DNA from: Toxorhynchites rutilus septentrionalis | Taxonomy: Eukaryota; Arthropoda; Insecta; Diptera; Culicidae | Assembly (NCBI RefSeq): GCF_029784135.1 | Contig: NC_073746.1 | Span: 17,126,416 to 17,190,415 of the forward strand | Length of the DNA: 64,000 nt | Direction of reading: 5' to 3' | Part shown: positions 44,455-56,901 of the stretch, piece by piece | Layout: each line of letters opens with the position of its first letter | Numbering within the stretch: the stretch's first letter is position 1 | Translations under genes and position numbers: made by a program | Notes under the pieces: generated by a model | Database searches by the model: none | Seen by the model: the letters and a program-made list of their open reading frames with translations, nothing else | What the model was told of the DNA's origin: nothing

Positions 44455-45751
44455 AAGGGTGTGTCACATCAAATTGCATCACGGAAAAAGCGCTGTAGAA
44501 ATTAATTTTTTAGGAATTATATCTTCAGCTTTCGCTTATAACCAGATAAGAGTGTATAGATCACGTTGACCATGCTTCACTGTCAATTTTTCGTAAATTT
44601 GGAAAAATGTCGTCGAACGAAAAAGAGCGTCGTGAATTAATCCTGTACACTCATTTCGAGAATCCGGAGTTGTCACATCGGGACATCGGTAAGATGCTGG
44701 GAATCGTCTAATCCACGGTCAGCAGAGTACTAAAACGATACTTCGAGAACCTAACCATCGACCGGAAGGTGAAGAACGGCAAAAATGGATGCTCCGTTAG
44801 TGAAAAAGATCACAAGCGCGTAGTTAGGCAGTTTAGACGTGATCCGAGAAGTTCGGTCCGGGATGTCGCCAATAAGCTGAATTTGTCAAGTTCATTCGTC
44901 CAGCGGACCAAGCAGCGGGAGGGCCTGCGTACATAAAAGGTTCAGAAGGCTCCTAACCGCGACGAAAGGCAAAACATGGTGGGGAAGACGCGAGTCCGGA
45001 AGCTGTACACCGAAATGCTGACGAAGCCGCATTTCCTGGTAATGGACGACGAAACCTACGTCAAAGCGGACTTTCGTCAGCTGCCGGGCCTGTTGTTCTT
45101 CTCCGCAGAGGACAAATTCAGCGTTCCGAAGGAGATTCGCAAGCAGAAACTATCCAAGTTTGCCAAAAAGTACATGGTGTGGCAAGCGATCTGCTCTTGC
45201 GGAAAGCCGAGCGCCCCCTTCGTGATGACCGGCACGGTAAACGGGCAGGTTTACCTTAAGGAGTGCCTACAGAAGCGCTTACTACCACTATTGAAGCAGC
45301 ACGAGGGCCCGACCATCTTCTGGCCGGATCTCGCTTCGTGCCACTATTCAAAGGACGTGTTGGAGTGGTACGAAGCCAACGGGGTCACTTTCGTGCCAAA
45401 GGAAATGAACCCGCCCAACGCGCCGGAGCTTCACCTAATAGAGAAATATTGGGCGATTATGAAGCAGGCCCTCCGGAAGAACCCAAAAGTTGTCAAATCG
45501 GGGGCGGACTTTAAGAGAAAATGGATTTCTGTTAAAAAAAACCACAACCTGACGTTGTACAGAACCTTATGGACGGGGTAAAGAGGAAGGTGCGAGCATA
45601 CGGGCTTGGGCTCGAAGTATGAATAAAAAGAAAATGCCAAAAGTTGTTTAATAGTTTTTATTTTACTGTCTAAAATTTTCAAAAGGATCGGTCTACTGGG
45701 CGAATTTCTACAGCGTTTTTTCCGTGATGCAATTTGATGTGACACACCCTT
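44455..45751 (+). mobile_element. ITmD37E transposon
   Basis: The two ends are near-perfect inverted repeats of about 48 bp, starting AAGGGTGTGTCACATC, each flanked by TA (44453-44454 and 45752-45753). The length is 1297 bp with a single transposase frame, the organisation of the mosquito ITmD37E family of the IS630-Tc1-mariner group. Confidence 0.9.
44607..45622 (+). pseudogene. ITmD37E transposase, broken
   Basis: It starts MSSNEKERRELILY and has a helix-turn-helix region (SHRDIGKMLGIV, then STVSRVLKRYF). Catalytic residues are the aspartate in VMDDETYV, the aspartate in FWPDLASCHY and the glutamate in LIEKYW. Exactly 37 residues separate the last two, which defines DD37E. In-frame stops follow GKMLGIV (near 44710) and QREGLRT (near 44936). 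A frameshift in an A-run near 45533-45541 shifts the last ~25 residues (DGVKRKVRAYGLGLEV ends at 45622). The enzyme would cut and paste the element at TA sites, but this copy is dead. Confidence 0.88.
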
Positions 45752-47005
45752 TATAAACACTGTAGCGCCCCTTAATAAGATTAATAAGATATCTGTTCCA
45801 ACTAGAACTGAGAGTGGATTCATACATGATTTTCGAATAAGAATATCGGAATTTTCCATACACATGGAAAATTCCATAAATCGTGAGATAGAACGGTAGA
45901 GAGATAAACAGAGAGTAGGTAAGAATAAACAAACTCTGCATGTGGAGTGCAGTCGGTAGGAATTTAGATTAAGAATGTTTCGTTAAGAAAATTGCATAAA
46001 ATAAACGTAAGTCGGAACTCACAGCTTGGAGTAAAAAGTTGTTTTATTTCCTAAAGAAAGTGGCTTAGACCGCTCGGGCGCACCTCTCATCATTTTGCAT
46101 TATTATCAAAAGAAACGCTTCTGTTAATATTACTGGTCTCGGAAAAAGTTACATTATTTCCTCATGCTTAAGATAAGCGCAGCTGTCATATACAAATGGG
46201 GTTTCAGCGTAGCGAAGATGCACTATTTTTACGGGTTATGAAGCACGCACGTACGCACACAGATATCCACATATCGATAGCTTGAAGCAATTAAATATAC
46301 CCACACTTATCTCCGTTTTGCGCTCTTCTCAACAGAAGCCCTTCCTGTTTATATTATCAGTCTAGATTAGCTTAGCTCTCATCCTTTGTGGAGAGAGTTT
46401 GCGAAACCAAAATTCCAGAACATTTATTTTCTAGCTTGATGATTCCCCACACAATTGTGTAGCTCAGAACCTTAATGCAACGGCGTCAGTTTGATGAAAT
46501 GATTGCCAGAGATATCAGCGAGTTAGAAATTTGGTTGCACAGCTCAATCCGAAATGAAGACATGTGATGACGCACAAGCGATGTTCATTGCCTTGAATAC
46601 AGAACGTGATACACTGTTTACACTCTAGGCAAGTATTCCCCTTCATTCTTTTTCTTCTTTTCCTTTGTTCACGGGAACTTTAAATCTTATGATTTCCCCT
46701 TCGTTGCTCGGCGATAAGTTGCGCGTTATTGCCAGCTCTGTTCGGGAAAACACATAAATGGACTGAACAAATGTATGGGGAAATTGAAACGCTTATAGTT
46801 TTCATGAATTTTAACCATTTACACACCAGGGGATCGTAATGTATAGCATATCAAACAAATCTTAGGGAATTTTCGATTCGTTTGGTATGTAAATCGCCAA
46901 AATCCGTTCATGGCAAAAATTGTTATTCACGTTAACTTTATTTCATAAAAACGTGACCTGTTTTCTGATTTGGCACCCTTAATGAAAGACGTAGTTCTAC
47001 GTCAA

Positions 47006-49437
47006 AAAGAAACATTTTTGATGTGACAATATGTTGAAGGGTTTCATCGATTCAATATTTTTTAAAAAATCTCTCTATTTATAACCTGTTATATACATTA
47101 GCTCATAATTTTCCAAATTGGACTATAAAACCCTTTGCATAATTATTCTTCAGCAGACCTATTTTGAAATTCCATCTACAAAACATGGAAAGACGGAATA
47201 TTGCCGTTGCCAAATTTCAGACGCATATCTTAACTTCATTATTCACAGATTTATGCAACTCATTCTGCCTGCAAACAACCAGAAAGCCTTCACATTCTTC
47301 AATCGAACAGAATTTTCCACTTACACGAACGAATTTCATTCAACTTCTCGTCAACCAACGATTCCATTGCTCACTGTGTCAGTGATGTTGTTCTACAAAT
47401 CATGACTGGATTAAGCGACTCCTACTCTCGCATATTCTCGGTGGCTTACTTCAACCAATCGACGGAAGAATTCTTCTGTGCAGTTTCGTCACAATATTTG
47501 CACAAAAGTCAAGGTCAGCCGGTTGAAACCCATCTGTTCGTAAAATTCGCAAGAAAATAAAACACGCAATTCACTCGTGTGCAAAGTTGTCTAAATACAT
47601 ATGAGTTACTCAAGGTTAACGAACGCGGTAATAACAATCTTCTCTCGGACGCGCAACGGATGAAAAACGTCTTTCATCCGGTCGGTGATTATCCCGCCGA
47701 TGATGATGCACCATAAAAGGAATCGAACCAGTTTGCAGTTTGCGAGATAGCGAGATCACACGTCGATAGATATCTAGGCATCTCAGCATCAATCTGTGCC
47801 TAAGGAAATGATGCAGAACGACCGGTTCTAGAACGAGCGTCACGGCGTGATTTAATTATATAACTGTAAAGCCTGCAGTCTGAATGGTGCAATAATGTTT
47901 TCCCCCGGTGGAACCGGTTGTCATTGGGTAGAGCAAATTTAGCATACGAACCGGCGGCAGTTCCTGACAGCGACACTTTCTTTGTTTTCGTCTGATCACG
48001 CAGCGGTTTTCCGAATGACTTTGATTGATGCGTTTAATCAGCGGACCTCACAAAGTGCGATCGCTATCGGTGATGCCGCGCGCTTTCGATCGCTGTCGAT
48101 CAGCTGCTGTCTGCACTATCAGTTCGCCTCATGCTCGCCCGATTCAGTTCCAAGAGGGGTGAATGTCTTTAAATGGAGCAGTCAGCGAAAACAAAAGGGT
48201 ACTGCTCACGTTTGTGCTCGTGATTCGAGACGAATCTGCTGATTCAGAAAATTAAGACTCCGATTGAGACTCAACATAACCGTTGTTTGTTGCTATTTTT
48301 GCCGCAGTACATCAAACTGATTCGATACGAGAAGTTGAGCGCTGCTTGCGATGGGTCACTCGAAGAGAAAAACTGGTTATTCGAAACTAATTAGCATATT
48401 CGGTCCACCCCCGCTCTATCCTTTGTGTACCATTGAGCCAAGAACGCACAAAAGAACTTGTGTAATTTTCCAAACCATCCAACCGCAAAGCCGGTGCTGC
48501 ATTCGCAATCAGGTCTCGAGTGTGGAATCGCTAATGACCGAGACACGAAATACGACGTCACAGAAGACGGCGAACTTCGCGCAGAGAATCGATTCGTCCA
48601 TCCAAAAAAAATAAATGATAATAACAAAGCCGGTCGAAAAAAAAAACTGTAAACAACACCGAAGAACAAAGAAAGTGATCACCCAGGTGTCGACTGATAA
48701 ATTATCGGCGTGTGAATACTGCCCAATGAAGAGACGCGCGAACTCATTCGCGATTAATTGAAACGCGTATTACATCTATTTCGCGACACGTACGACGAAG
48801 TCGTGTCTAGTTACCGGTACGACCCGGTAGCATATTGTTTGAGTAAATGGAATTGGCCATTTATGAGCCGGCGCTATCCACCTCCGTCCTGATTGATAGC
48901 GAAACCATGTCGTAGTTGATAGTTCTCCTCGGCGGGTTGCATTTTAATTGTGCCGATTGCTAGAATCGTTTGAATGGGATGGATTTGATGGGTTGTAATG
49001 AATGATTGATAACGAAGGATATACGGATTCCTAGGATTTTTTTTTGTATTCATCTGGTTTGCATATTTCAATGGATTGTGAATTACTCATGTCGTTTTTT
49101 GGAACCTTTCCGAACTATTAGTAAGTTGAAGTCAAAATTATATAGCATAATTGTTCAAACACTCGAGTTTACTCAGTTGACGATTCTCTGAAACAAAACA
49201 GGCTTGTAAGATCATGGATTTTTTTAATTTTGTTCAAACGGATGAATCCGGGAAAAGATAATTTTGCATAATTGTTTTAAAAATCAAGTATAAGAATACT
49301 GTCACAAAATATATTTCAATTACAGATTGGAGGTTATTTTGTGCATCTATATTTACTTTGAGCCTGTTTTTTGACGTTGAGTGCAATTACTCTCATTTGA
49401 AATTGACAATGCATTTTTTAAGAAAAATGAGAGATAG
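47006..49437. other. Repeat-poor intron segment, no gene identified
   Basis: Compared with its surroundings it has few recognisable repeats and, at 47600-48800, more CG-containing words. Several open frames of 60-95 codons overlap on both strands without a domain, so I do not call genes. It is a candidate for intronic regulatory sequence. Confidence 0.35.
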
Positions 49438-49589
49438 TCCATATATATAAAAATGGATTTCTGTCTGTCTGTCTCTCTGTCTGATTCTTATGGACTCGGA
49501 AACTGCTGAACCGATCGACATGAAAAATGGTTTGTAGGGGGTTTTAGGGGGCGGGGAAGGTTTTCATGATAGTTTGAGACCCCTCCCCC

Positions 49590-50110
49590 CTCTCTAAGGG
49601 GGGCTGCAATACAAATGAAACACAAATTCCTACATTACTCGAGAATTAATCAAGCAAATGAAACGAAATTGGGCATGTGAAGGTATTGAGGTACGATAAA
49701 TATTTTTACGGTGGTTATGTACTCCTCCTACCTATTTTTGGGCGGCTGCCATACAAATGAAACACAACTTTCTACATTACTCGAGAATTAATCAAGCAAA
49801 CGAAACCAAGTTAGGTATATGGAGGAGTCATACAAATGAAACACAAATTTCTGGATAACTCGAGAACTAATCAAGCAAACGAAACCATATTTGGCGTGTG
49901 GAGGTTTTGAATGGTGGTTCGACACTCCCCCTCTCTTGGGGTAGGCTGTCATACAAATGACAAACAAATTTCTGCATAACTCAAAAACTAATCAAGCAAA
50001 TGGAGCCCAATTTGGCATGTGAAGATTTTAAGGGGCACGAAACGTTTCTATGGTAAATATACACTCTTCCCCCCTCTCTAAGGAGCGAAGAGGAGAGGGG
50101 TCTGTCTTTA
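49590..50110 (+). repeat. Tandem ~130-bp units inside the Helitron
   Basis: Units with ATACAAATGAAACACAAATT, then ACTCGAGAATTAATCAAGCAAA, then GGCATGTGGAGGTTTT and CACTCCTCCC recur about four times. Related units lie at 35280-35970 and 58940-59130. Confidence 0.75.
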
Positions 50111-50280
50111 TTCTATCATGTTTTCTGTATCAAACATTTATTCCATGTAACGGAGAAACATGTTATTTGCAAGTGGGTGAAGATTCCTGAACGGGAATTG
50201 TGTCTGAAAATGATCTGATATTATAATGATGAGTTTTGGTAGAAGTACTAGGAAAAAAAAGGTAAACTAGGTACTAGGAA

Positions 50281-53130
50281 TGATCGCCCGAGACAACCCG
50301 ACCTCCATACAGAAGCTCAACGAAATCATCACCGAGGTAGCAGAATCCGCCATCCCTAAAACAAAGCCCAACCCTGGAAAGAGAGCGCTGCACTGGTGGT
50401 CTGAGGACATCAAAAAAGAAATCAAGAAACGGAGGAAGTTCCTGCGTGCGACAAAACGAATCCGGTACGATGGTCCGGAGAAAGAAACGGCAATGAACAG
50501 ATACCGAGCGCAGCACATAAGGGTGAGGCGAATAGTGAGACGGGCCAAACTAGACAGCTGGACCGGCTTCCTGGAATCCATCAACGAAAGTCAGTCCTCT
50601 GCGGACCTATGGAGACGTGTTAACGCGCTGAATGGGAAAAGAAGATTCCAAACCCCTATCCTGCAAGCGAATGGCACGACCTACAGCGATCCAGTCGACA
50701 CCGCGAACATGCTAGGGAAATATTTTGCTGAACTGTCCTCGATTTCGGGATACGATTCCGAGTTCATCCGACAACAAAAAGCGGACACGAACTCAGTCGA
50801 TCGATTCGTGGTTCCGAATGATCGGGTTGGAAAACCGTTCAACAAACCCTTCTCCGTCGAAGAACTCATCGTCGCTCTGCGCTCCACCAAAGGGGAGTCC
50901 ACTGGTCCCGATCACATCGGTTATAAGATGATCAAGCAGCTGTCCCCGTTAGGTCAAACCACTCTCCTCGACATTTTTAATGATCTCTGGTTGAAGCACG
51001 ACTTCCCAGCGGAATGGAGACATAGTATTGTGATCCCCATCCCCAAAGTCGGCCAGTGAAAGGATACCGACCAATATCCTTGACCTCCTGTACGTCCAAG
51101 ACCCTAGAGAGGATGGCGAACCGACGGCTCGTCACCTACCTGACCGAAAACAAGAAGTTGGACTGCCGACAGTTTGCCTTTCGACCGGGGATGGGCACAA
51201 ACACGTATTTCGCATCCCTTGGAGAGGTGGTAGCTGAGGCCAGAAAAAATCGACAGCATCTGGAGATGGTAGCCCTGGATCTAGAGAAGGCGTACAACCG
51301 AACCTGGATTCCATTAGTTCCTGCAACGGCAACCTGCTGCACTTTGTTCAAAACTTCGCGACAAACCGGACCTTTGAGGTAAAAGTCGGGAACACCAGCT
51401 CCAGGCGCTTTCATGAAGAAACTGGTGTACCTCAAGGTTCCGTCTTAGCCGTCACCCTCTTCCTGATAGCGATGAACAGCCTGTTCCGAGTTATACCGAA
51501 GGGAGTATGCGTATTCACGTATGCGGACGACATCCTTTTGGTAGTGGTGGGGAACACGCACAGGGCACCACGCATCAAGATCCAGGCAGCTACCAATGCT
51601 ATCGGTAAATGGGCTGTCGAACGAGGTTTTCGACTTTCGGCGCGAAAGAGTGGTCACATGGTGGTATGCAGTCACAAACACCAAGGTTGCAATTCGGGAG
51701 TCAAAATCTACAACGACCGCATTCCCCGCCGTAGAACGTTGAGAATCCTGGGAGTGGTGGTCGATTGCAACCTGAACTTCCAGCACCATTTCGACGAGGT
51801 GAAGAAAAGCTGTGCCACCCGGTTAAACCTCTTAAAAACCATCTCCAAACCTCACCGGAGTAACAACCGAACGATCCGTTTACGGGTGGCCAAAGCCATC
51901 ATCAATAGCCGCCTCACCTACGGTCTCGAAGTGACATGCCTGGCCAGAGATAAACTCCTAAAAACTCTATCACCGATTTACAACAATGCACTACGGATTA
52001 TCTCTGGTCTGCTACCATCAACACCAGCAGCCTCGGTATGCGCCGAAATAGGAGAACCTCCGTTTGACATTTTTGTGGACGCGGCGATAGTTTCCAGAAC
52101 TGCGAGCTTTCTGTCTAAAACCAGCGGAGGTAAGGAGACACACCTGACTATTTTAACGAACGAAATCTTGCAGCAGGTGACACACTCAAACCTCCCATCG
52201 ATAGCTAAACAGCTTTGGTTTGGGACTAACGACTGGAGGTTGCCGGTGGTCCAAGTGGATGATACAATCAGGAACAACTTTCGAGCTGGGGCAAGCTCTG
52301 TGGGTCTGGAGCAAACCTTTGTCGAACTTGTCTCAAGAAAATATCACAATTATGAAATTCGCTACACGGACGGTTCCAAAGGGATGCAAGGAGTTGGTTT
52401 CGGGGTAAGCGGTCATAATAACTCTCTTATTTCCAGCAAGAAGCTCGTCGACATTTGCTAGGTTTTCTCGGCCGAAGCTGCCGGAATATTTGAAGCTGCC
52501 ACTATACCGTCAAGCAAATCGATCCTGATAGTTACCGACTCGGCTAGCGTCATCGATGCCGTTGGCGCGGCTATAACTAGGCACCCATGGATACAAGCTA
52601 TCAGGAGGTATCTGCTGCCGGATACAGTCCTCATGTGGGTCCCCGGACATAGTGGCATAGCCGGCAATGAAGCGGCCGACCGTTTTGCTGGAATCGGTCA
52701 CCTTGGACAACTTTTGACGCGCAAAGTACCGCTAGACGACATCAGACTATGGATCGCCAACACATTCAAAACTTTTTGGGCGGAAAAATGGTCCGTTGAA
52801 GCGACGTTGTTCCTCCGGAGAATCAAAGGATCCATCACAAGATTCGAAGACGTCAAAACGATGAGAGAGCAACGAATCTTATCCAGGTTAAGAACCGGCC
52901 ACTGCAACATGTCACACAACTTCAACAGAGGACCCTTTCATCCCCTTTGTGACTTGTGCGAGGTTCGCAATTCAGTCGAACACATCCTCTGTATTTGCCC
53001 AAAGTATGAGAACCTCCGGAACTCACACGGGATCAGCGGGAGCATTCGAGATGTGCTTGGCGACGACCCTTCACAAACTACTGCACTGCTCTGTTTTTTG
53101 GAAGATGCCGATCTGTACTTTGAAATTTGA
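50281..53130 (+). pseudogene. Reverse transcriptase/RNase H polyprotein, broken
   Basis: The first open part (to 51059) is the linker and RT fingers (SVEELIVALRSTKGESTGPDHIG). A frameshift at about 51056 is followed by KGYRPISLTSCTSKTLERM. Motif A is VALDLEKAYNRTW, after which part of the RT is deleted. Motif B is TGVPQGSVLAVTLFLI and the catalytic box is YADDILLV (about 51520). A stop interrupts the RNase H (after KKLVDIC, 52459-52461). RNase H pieces are YTDGSKGMQG, ILIVTDSASVID and VPGHSGIAGNEAADRFA. The C-terminal finger is CDLCEVRNSVEHILCIC. It ends at 53130. Confidence 0.83.
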
Positions 53131-53471
53131 CCAAAAAACTTGTGATTAAATCGAAGATCCTTGTTCCTTCCCCTTCGCGATAAGGGGAACAAGAACAGTC
53201 GGCATCTTCGAGTGGCGCGGATTCCCCATCTGTGGCCTGGGGCCATGGCAAGCGGACATCCTCGTCAAACCAGGGGGACAAAAAAAGCTCAAATGCGTAG
53301 AAATTCTTGTGACGAGATCTGTTTTTGTTTTATTGTTTTATTGTTAATTGCTTGTCCGTATGTGCATGTAAAATGGATAGTAAGCGCACTTTGCGGCATG
53401 GTTTCGGCCGTTTTTACTGAGACGAACCAGCCCAGGAGGCTGAAAGTCTCAAAAATAAAGAAAAAAAAAAA
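50281..53471 (+). mobile_element. RNase H-bearing (Loa/I/R1-type) retrotransposon, 5'-truncated
   Basis: It is flanked by TAGGTACTAGGAA at 50268-50280 and 53472-53484, a 13-bp duplication, and ends in an A-run. About 3.19 kb remain. The endonuclease half is absent. It lies inside Helitron copy 2, so it inserted later. Confidence 0.88.
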
Positions 53472-53665
53472 TAGGTACTAGGAAAAAAAAATTAAAGGTA
53501 AATTCAACGGGGTCGATTAGAAGATCAATCAATGAACAGTTCTGCGATTGGACTCATGAACTTGCGCTTAGTAAGAGAACTGTTTGAACTGTTGAAGTGA
53601 ATGTTTGAAGGTATTGAGAACAAAAAACAAATTTTGGGTGGGACGAAGTTTGCCGGGTCAGCTAG

Positions 53666-54975
53666 TTGTTAAAAAATAATTGACTTAATTGTTTGAAAAG
53701 TTGCAAAATTTTGTGATGTGAAAAGCTGTAATTTTGTGATGAATTTCGTAACCTGAAGCTATACTTATATAATATGCTTTTTTCAAAGCTACAAATTTTA
53801 GAATCTATTACTCACACATTTATGTATTTTTGTTGGAAAATTAATCCTAAATCGGCAACAGAAAGTCCTAAATAATTTGTGTGGGCGGCAACTATAGCAA
53901 TCGCAGTGGAATGAGTTTCCACCTCCAGTTTTCAACCAAAGAACAAAGCTATCACAGTTGGAAAATTTCTTCTTCCCATCCGACTTGCAATGATGTCACT
54001 TTTAACCCGGTAACAATGTACAAATTTGCGAAAATTGATTGTTTGATCGGAAAGTCACCAAACACTAACTAACCTCAAAACACTCCTAAATTCGCACGAG
54101 CTTTTCAATTTGCTTTTTATTATCTCTATTCTCAGTTTAGAATAGAACGAACTGTTGCGTTGAACTGTATTGAAATAACTCTTTGGGATTCAGTCTCGTG
54201 TCGCTATGCGTCGCCAAATTCGTGTCTGTATTGTACCAATTATCTCTTCTCCCGGACAAACTGGATGTAGCCACATTCAATTTTGCATCAGAATCTTCAC
54301 TGGATCGATTACACGAATGTGATGGGTGACGGTTACCCCCTGAATGCCAGGAAAATTTAAATTCGTTGGTTAGTGCTACTGCTACCCACTGCTGAGAATA
54401 TTGGTGATGCTGTTATGCTACAGTTCCTTCGTGGGTGTGTGCTATTTTGCGGGTAGAAAATGAATGATCGGTTCGGAAAGTTTCGAAATTTATCCGAATT
54501 GACTGGCTGTAGAATCACACAAGGGTGGGATTTACGACGCGAAGTTTCGCTATTCCTTTTTATTGTTATTCCCTTCTAATAGAATAATATGCACAATGGA
54601 TAGCTACGATTTTGCAGTCGTATCAATGTTTTCAAAATGTAGTCCGCTGTTAGTGGAATTTTTTGGTCGGTACAATTTGAGGAGCACAAATTAGGCCAAT
54701 CAAAACGTAAGAATTAGCGCGTTTAGATAATGCTAGACAATTGACAAGCATTGAATTGTTTATCTCAAAAAATATTTATTTTATTTATTGTGATAGATGC
54801 GTGAGAATACTTTTAATCAGTAGATGCAAACATTTTTGCGATCTATTAAAAAAATATTAGCAAATGGTTGACTTATTAGCCATCTAAATCTATCATTGTT
54901 TCCTACAAGTTCAGTATTCTGTTTAATTTTACCCTCTATATTTGACTGTTAGTCCTGGTTCTACGTCAATAAAAT
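53666..54975 (-). mobile_element. Palindrome-ended element H (relative of D), one end clear
   Basis: The right part (54640-54975) aligns with the right part of element D: GTACAATTTGAGGAGCACAAA, then GATAGATGCGTGAGAATA, ending with a diverged TAGTCCTGGTTCTACGTC. The segment at 53930-53990 (TCACAGTTGGAAAATTTCTTC) matches D near 41705 and 42445. The left boundary is not defined. I recognise no histone codons at 54110-54500. Confidence 0.45.
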
Positions 54976-55894
54976 GAATGAAAGCAAAGGACTACGAAAT
55001 TATATAATTCAAAGCACTTGTTTATGCCTTCATATAGTTTCTCTGAATGGTAAAAAATTGGACAATTAACGCAGTGAATTATCTACGAATACTATGAATA
55101 TTAGGCAACTGCATACCCCGAGTCCACGTATGCACATCAATCACGGTGCGAACTGATGAACTCCGAAATTGTCCGTTGAAATGTTTTTTATTTCTGAGCG
55201 GAAAAATAATATCAGCTTTCTAAAAATCACAAAAAACTGTCTTCTACTCTTTTGTTGTGTTTACAAAAACCTAGTAAAAAATATAACATTCCATTTCCAA
55301 ACATAATCCCGTAACGACAGTTTTCAATTTTCAAAAATAATACGATAACACGTACACTCATTAGGCCAAATAAGGCATTTGAAGCAACGAAAGCATATTT
55401 TTTGAATTTGCGTTCCCACCAGACGGTTATTGGTTTACCCAGCTCATGAATTGTCTCATGTTCCTCCGGATTTTATCTGATAGACAGAAAATATATCAAG
55501 ATTATACAAGAATTTTAGAAAAAGTATAACATTTCCAGCTATGTCGAAAATCTAATTTAACTGCAATGATGAAAAGTGAAAAAATCTAAGAAACATACCC
55601 ACTTTGTTCGTTAAATTATTTACTCATTTTACCATCTTCACTATTTGTGTCTTAAGCGAAAAAAAAACTGAATAATTTTCTCATCTGGTCGGTGTTAAGT
55701 CAGACCGGACCATGTGACATTTTTATGATTTCGAGAAAAACGAGTTTGAAGTTTGGTGCTATAAGGGGTTTTCATTGAGCGTTCAAAACAATTTCGATAA
55801 GTTATTCCTGCTGTACGCGTTATTTTCCAAATCTGATAAATGTGGAATGTAGCTCACAAAATGTTTAAGCTAGTGCAAAGAATAACTCGATTTT
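54976..55894. other. AT-rich intron segment, nothing recognised
   Basis: No domain, RNA gene or clear repeat end is seen between elements H and F. Confidence 0.5.
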
Positions 55895-56901
55895 TTGACG
55901 TAGAACTACGTCTTTCAGGAAGGGTGCCAAATCAGAAAACAGGTCACGTTTTTGTGAAATAAAGCTAACGTTGATAACTTTTTTTCACAGAGAACAAATT
56001 CTGATACTTTGCACACCAATGGAATCGGAAATTCTCTAAGATTCGTTTGATATACTATACAGTACAATTCACTAAAGCCTAAACAGTTTAAATTAATGAA
56101 AAATTGAACCATTCTCATTATCCCATACATTTGTTCTGCCGATTTGTGTGCATTCCCGAACAGAGCTGTCAATAACGAGCAACTGACATTCGTTTTTGCC
56201 CGTTTTCAACATATTTGATTTAAATAAGCCATCCGCGATTTGAAGCCACACCACTTCTCGTTTGGTGGTCATCGAAGCAACATGGTTGCCACAGAGCGTC
56301 TAGCGGGAGAGGATTGTTTTCTTGTCGGGTGAAGGAGAAGTATGGAAAAGAGTATGGAAGAGACTTTCCACAAGGGTCCTTTTCAGGCGGAAACTGAAAG
56401 GAATAGAATGAAAACACAGATGCGAGTGAACTAGCATAACACAACGATCGGATATCATTCATACTTAATGCTGGTTTCACACACATACACACACAGTTAA
56501 ACACAAGCAGAGGAAACCCTCTGTAATTCCAGCAGGGTAACCTTACTGTTGCATGTTGTGAGGTTCGATCACATCTCAAGCGGAATATAGGAGCATAAGG
56601 ATTCATAGTTTGTGATCGATATCTGAGTGGGAAGGAGAAAGGCTTTCGACTCTACTCGACTCTTTCGGGTCTACTGAAGTAATAAAAAATTAAATAGCTA
56701 AAAAGATATAACAAAAATTTCGATGCATTCTAAAATAATATCCGAAGTGATAAACAAGTGGATTGAATAATATAATTCCGCAATTCTACGTCGAAAACTG
56801 CAGTCGTGTCCTAGATACAACCCATTACAGTTTTCAATTTTGCGACATGCTCCGTTCTGAGACCCCTCTATATAGAAATAAAAGACGTAGTTTTTCGTCA
56901 A
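55895..56901. mobile_element. Palindrome-ended element F
   Basis: Both ends carry the palindromic motif: GACGTAGAACTACGTC (55897-55912) and the altered GACGTAGTTTTTCGTC (56884-56899). The inner right sequence (CTATATAGAAATAAAAGACG) resembles A-C. The inner left sequence (TTTCAGGAAGGGTGCCAAATC) matches the right end of E. A stem-loop-like GGTCCTTTTCAGGCGG lies at 56375-56390 on the plus strand with several mismatched pairs. The length is about 1.0 kb with no transposase. Confidence 0.55.

Larger units (their letters stand above)
44170..47005. mobile_element. Probable palindrome-ended element E, host of the ITmD37E insertion
   Basis: The left end is TTGACGTAGAACTACTG near 44202-44218. The right end is GACGTAGTTCTACGTC (46988-47003), preceded by GATTTGGCACCCTTAATGAAA. 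That right end matches the left end of element F in complement. The span includes the ITmD37E transposon. No histone similarity was found in the remainder (45752-46987), which has no recognisable gene. Confidence 0.4.
49438..53665 (+). mobile_element. Non-autonomous Helitron, copy 2, carrying a retrotransposon
   Basis: It starts TCCATATATATAAAAATGGA and ends GAAGTTTGCCGGGTCAGCTAG followed by T, the expected Helitron CTAG-T junction. Removing 50281-53484 (the retrotransposon and one duplication copy) leaves about 1.0 kb, collinear with copy 1. No Rep/helicase is encoded, so mobilisation would depend on another element. Confidence 0.75.

Noticed and set aside
47982..48669. Frames of 64-92 codons on both strands
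   Set aside because: Mutually overlapping, no recognisable motif, no splice or poly-A context that favours one.
49590..50110. CRISPR-like array of spaced repeats
   Set aside because: Units are ~130 bp, diverged and inside a Helitron in a eukaryotic genome. There are no unique spacers of uniform length.
55915..56606. Histone coding sequence in element F
   Set aside because: A stem-loop-like signal exists, but I could not match any frame to H1, H2B, H3 or H4 with confidence.
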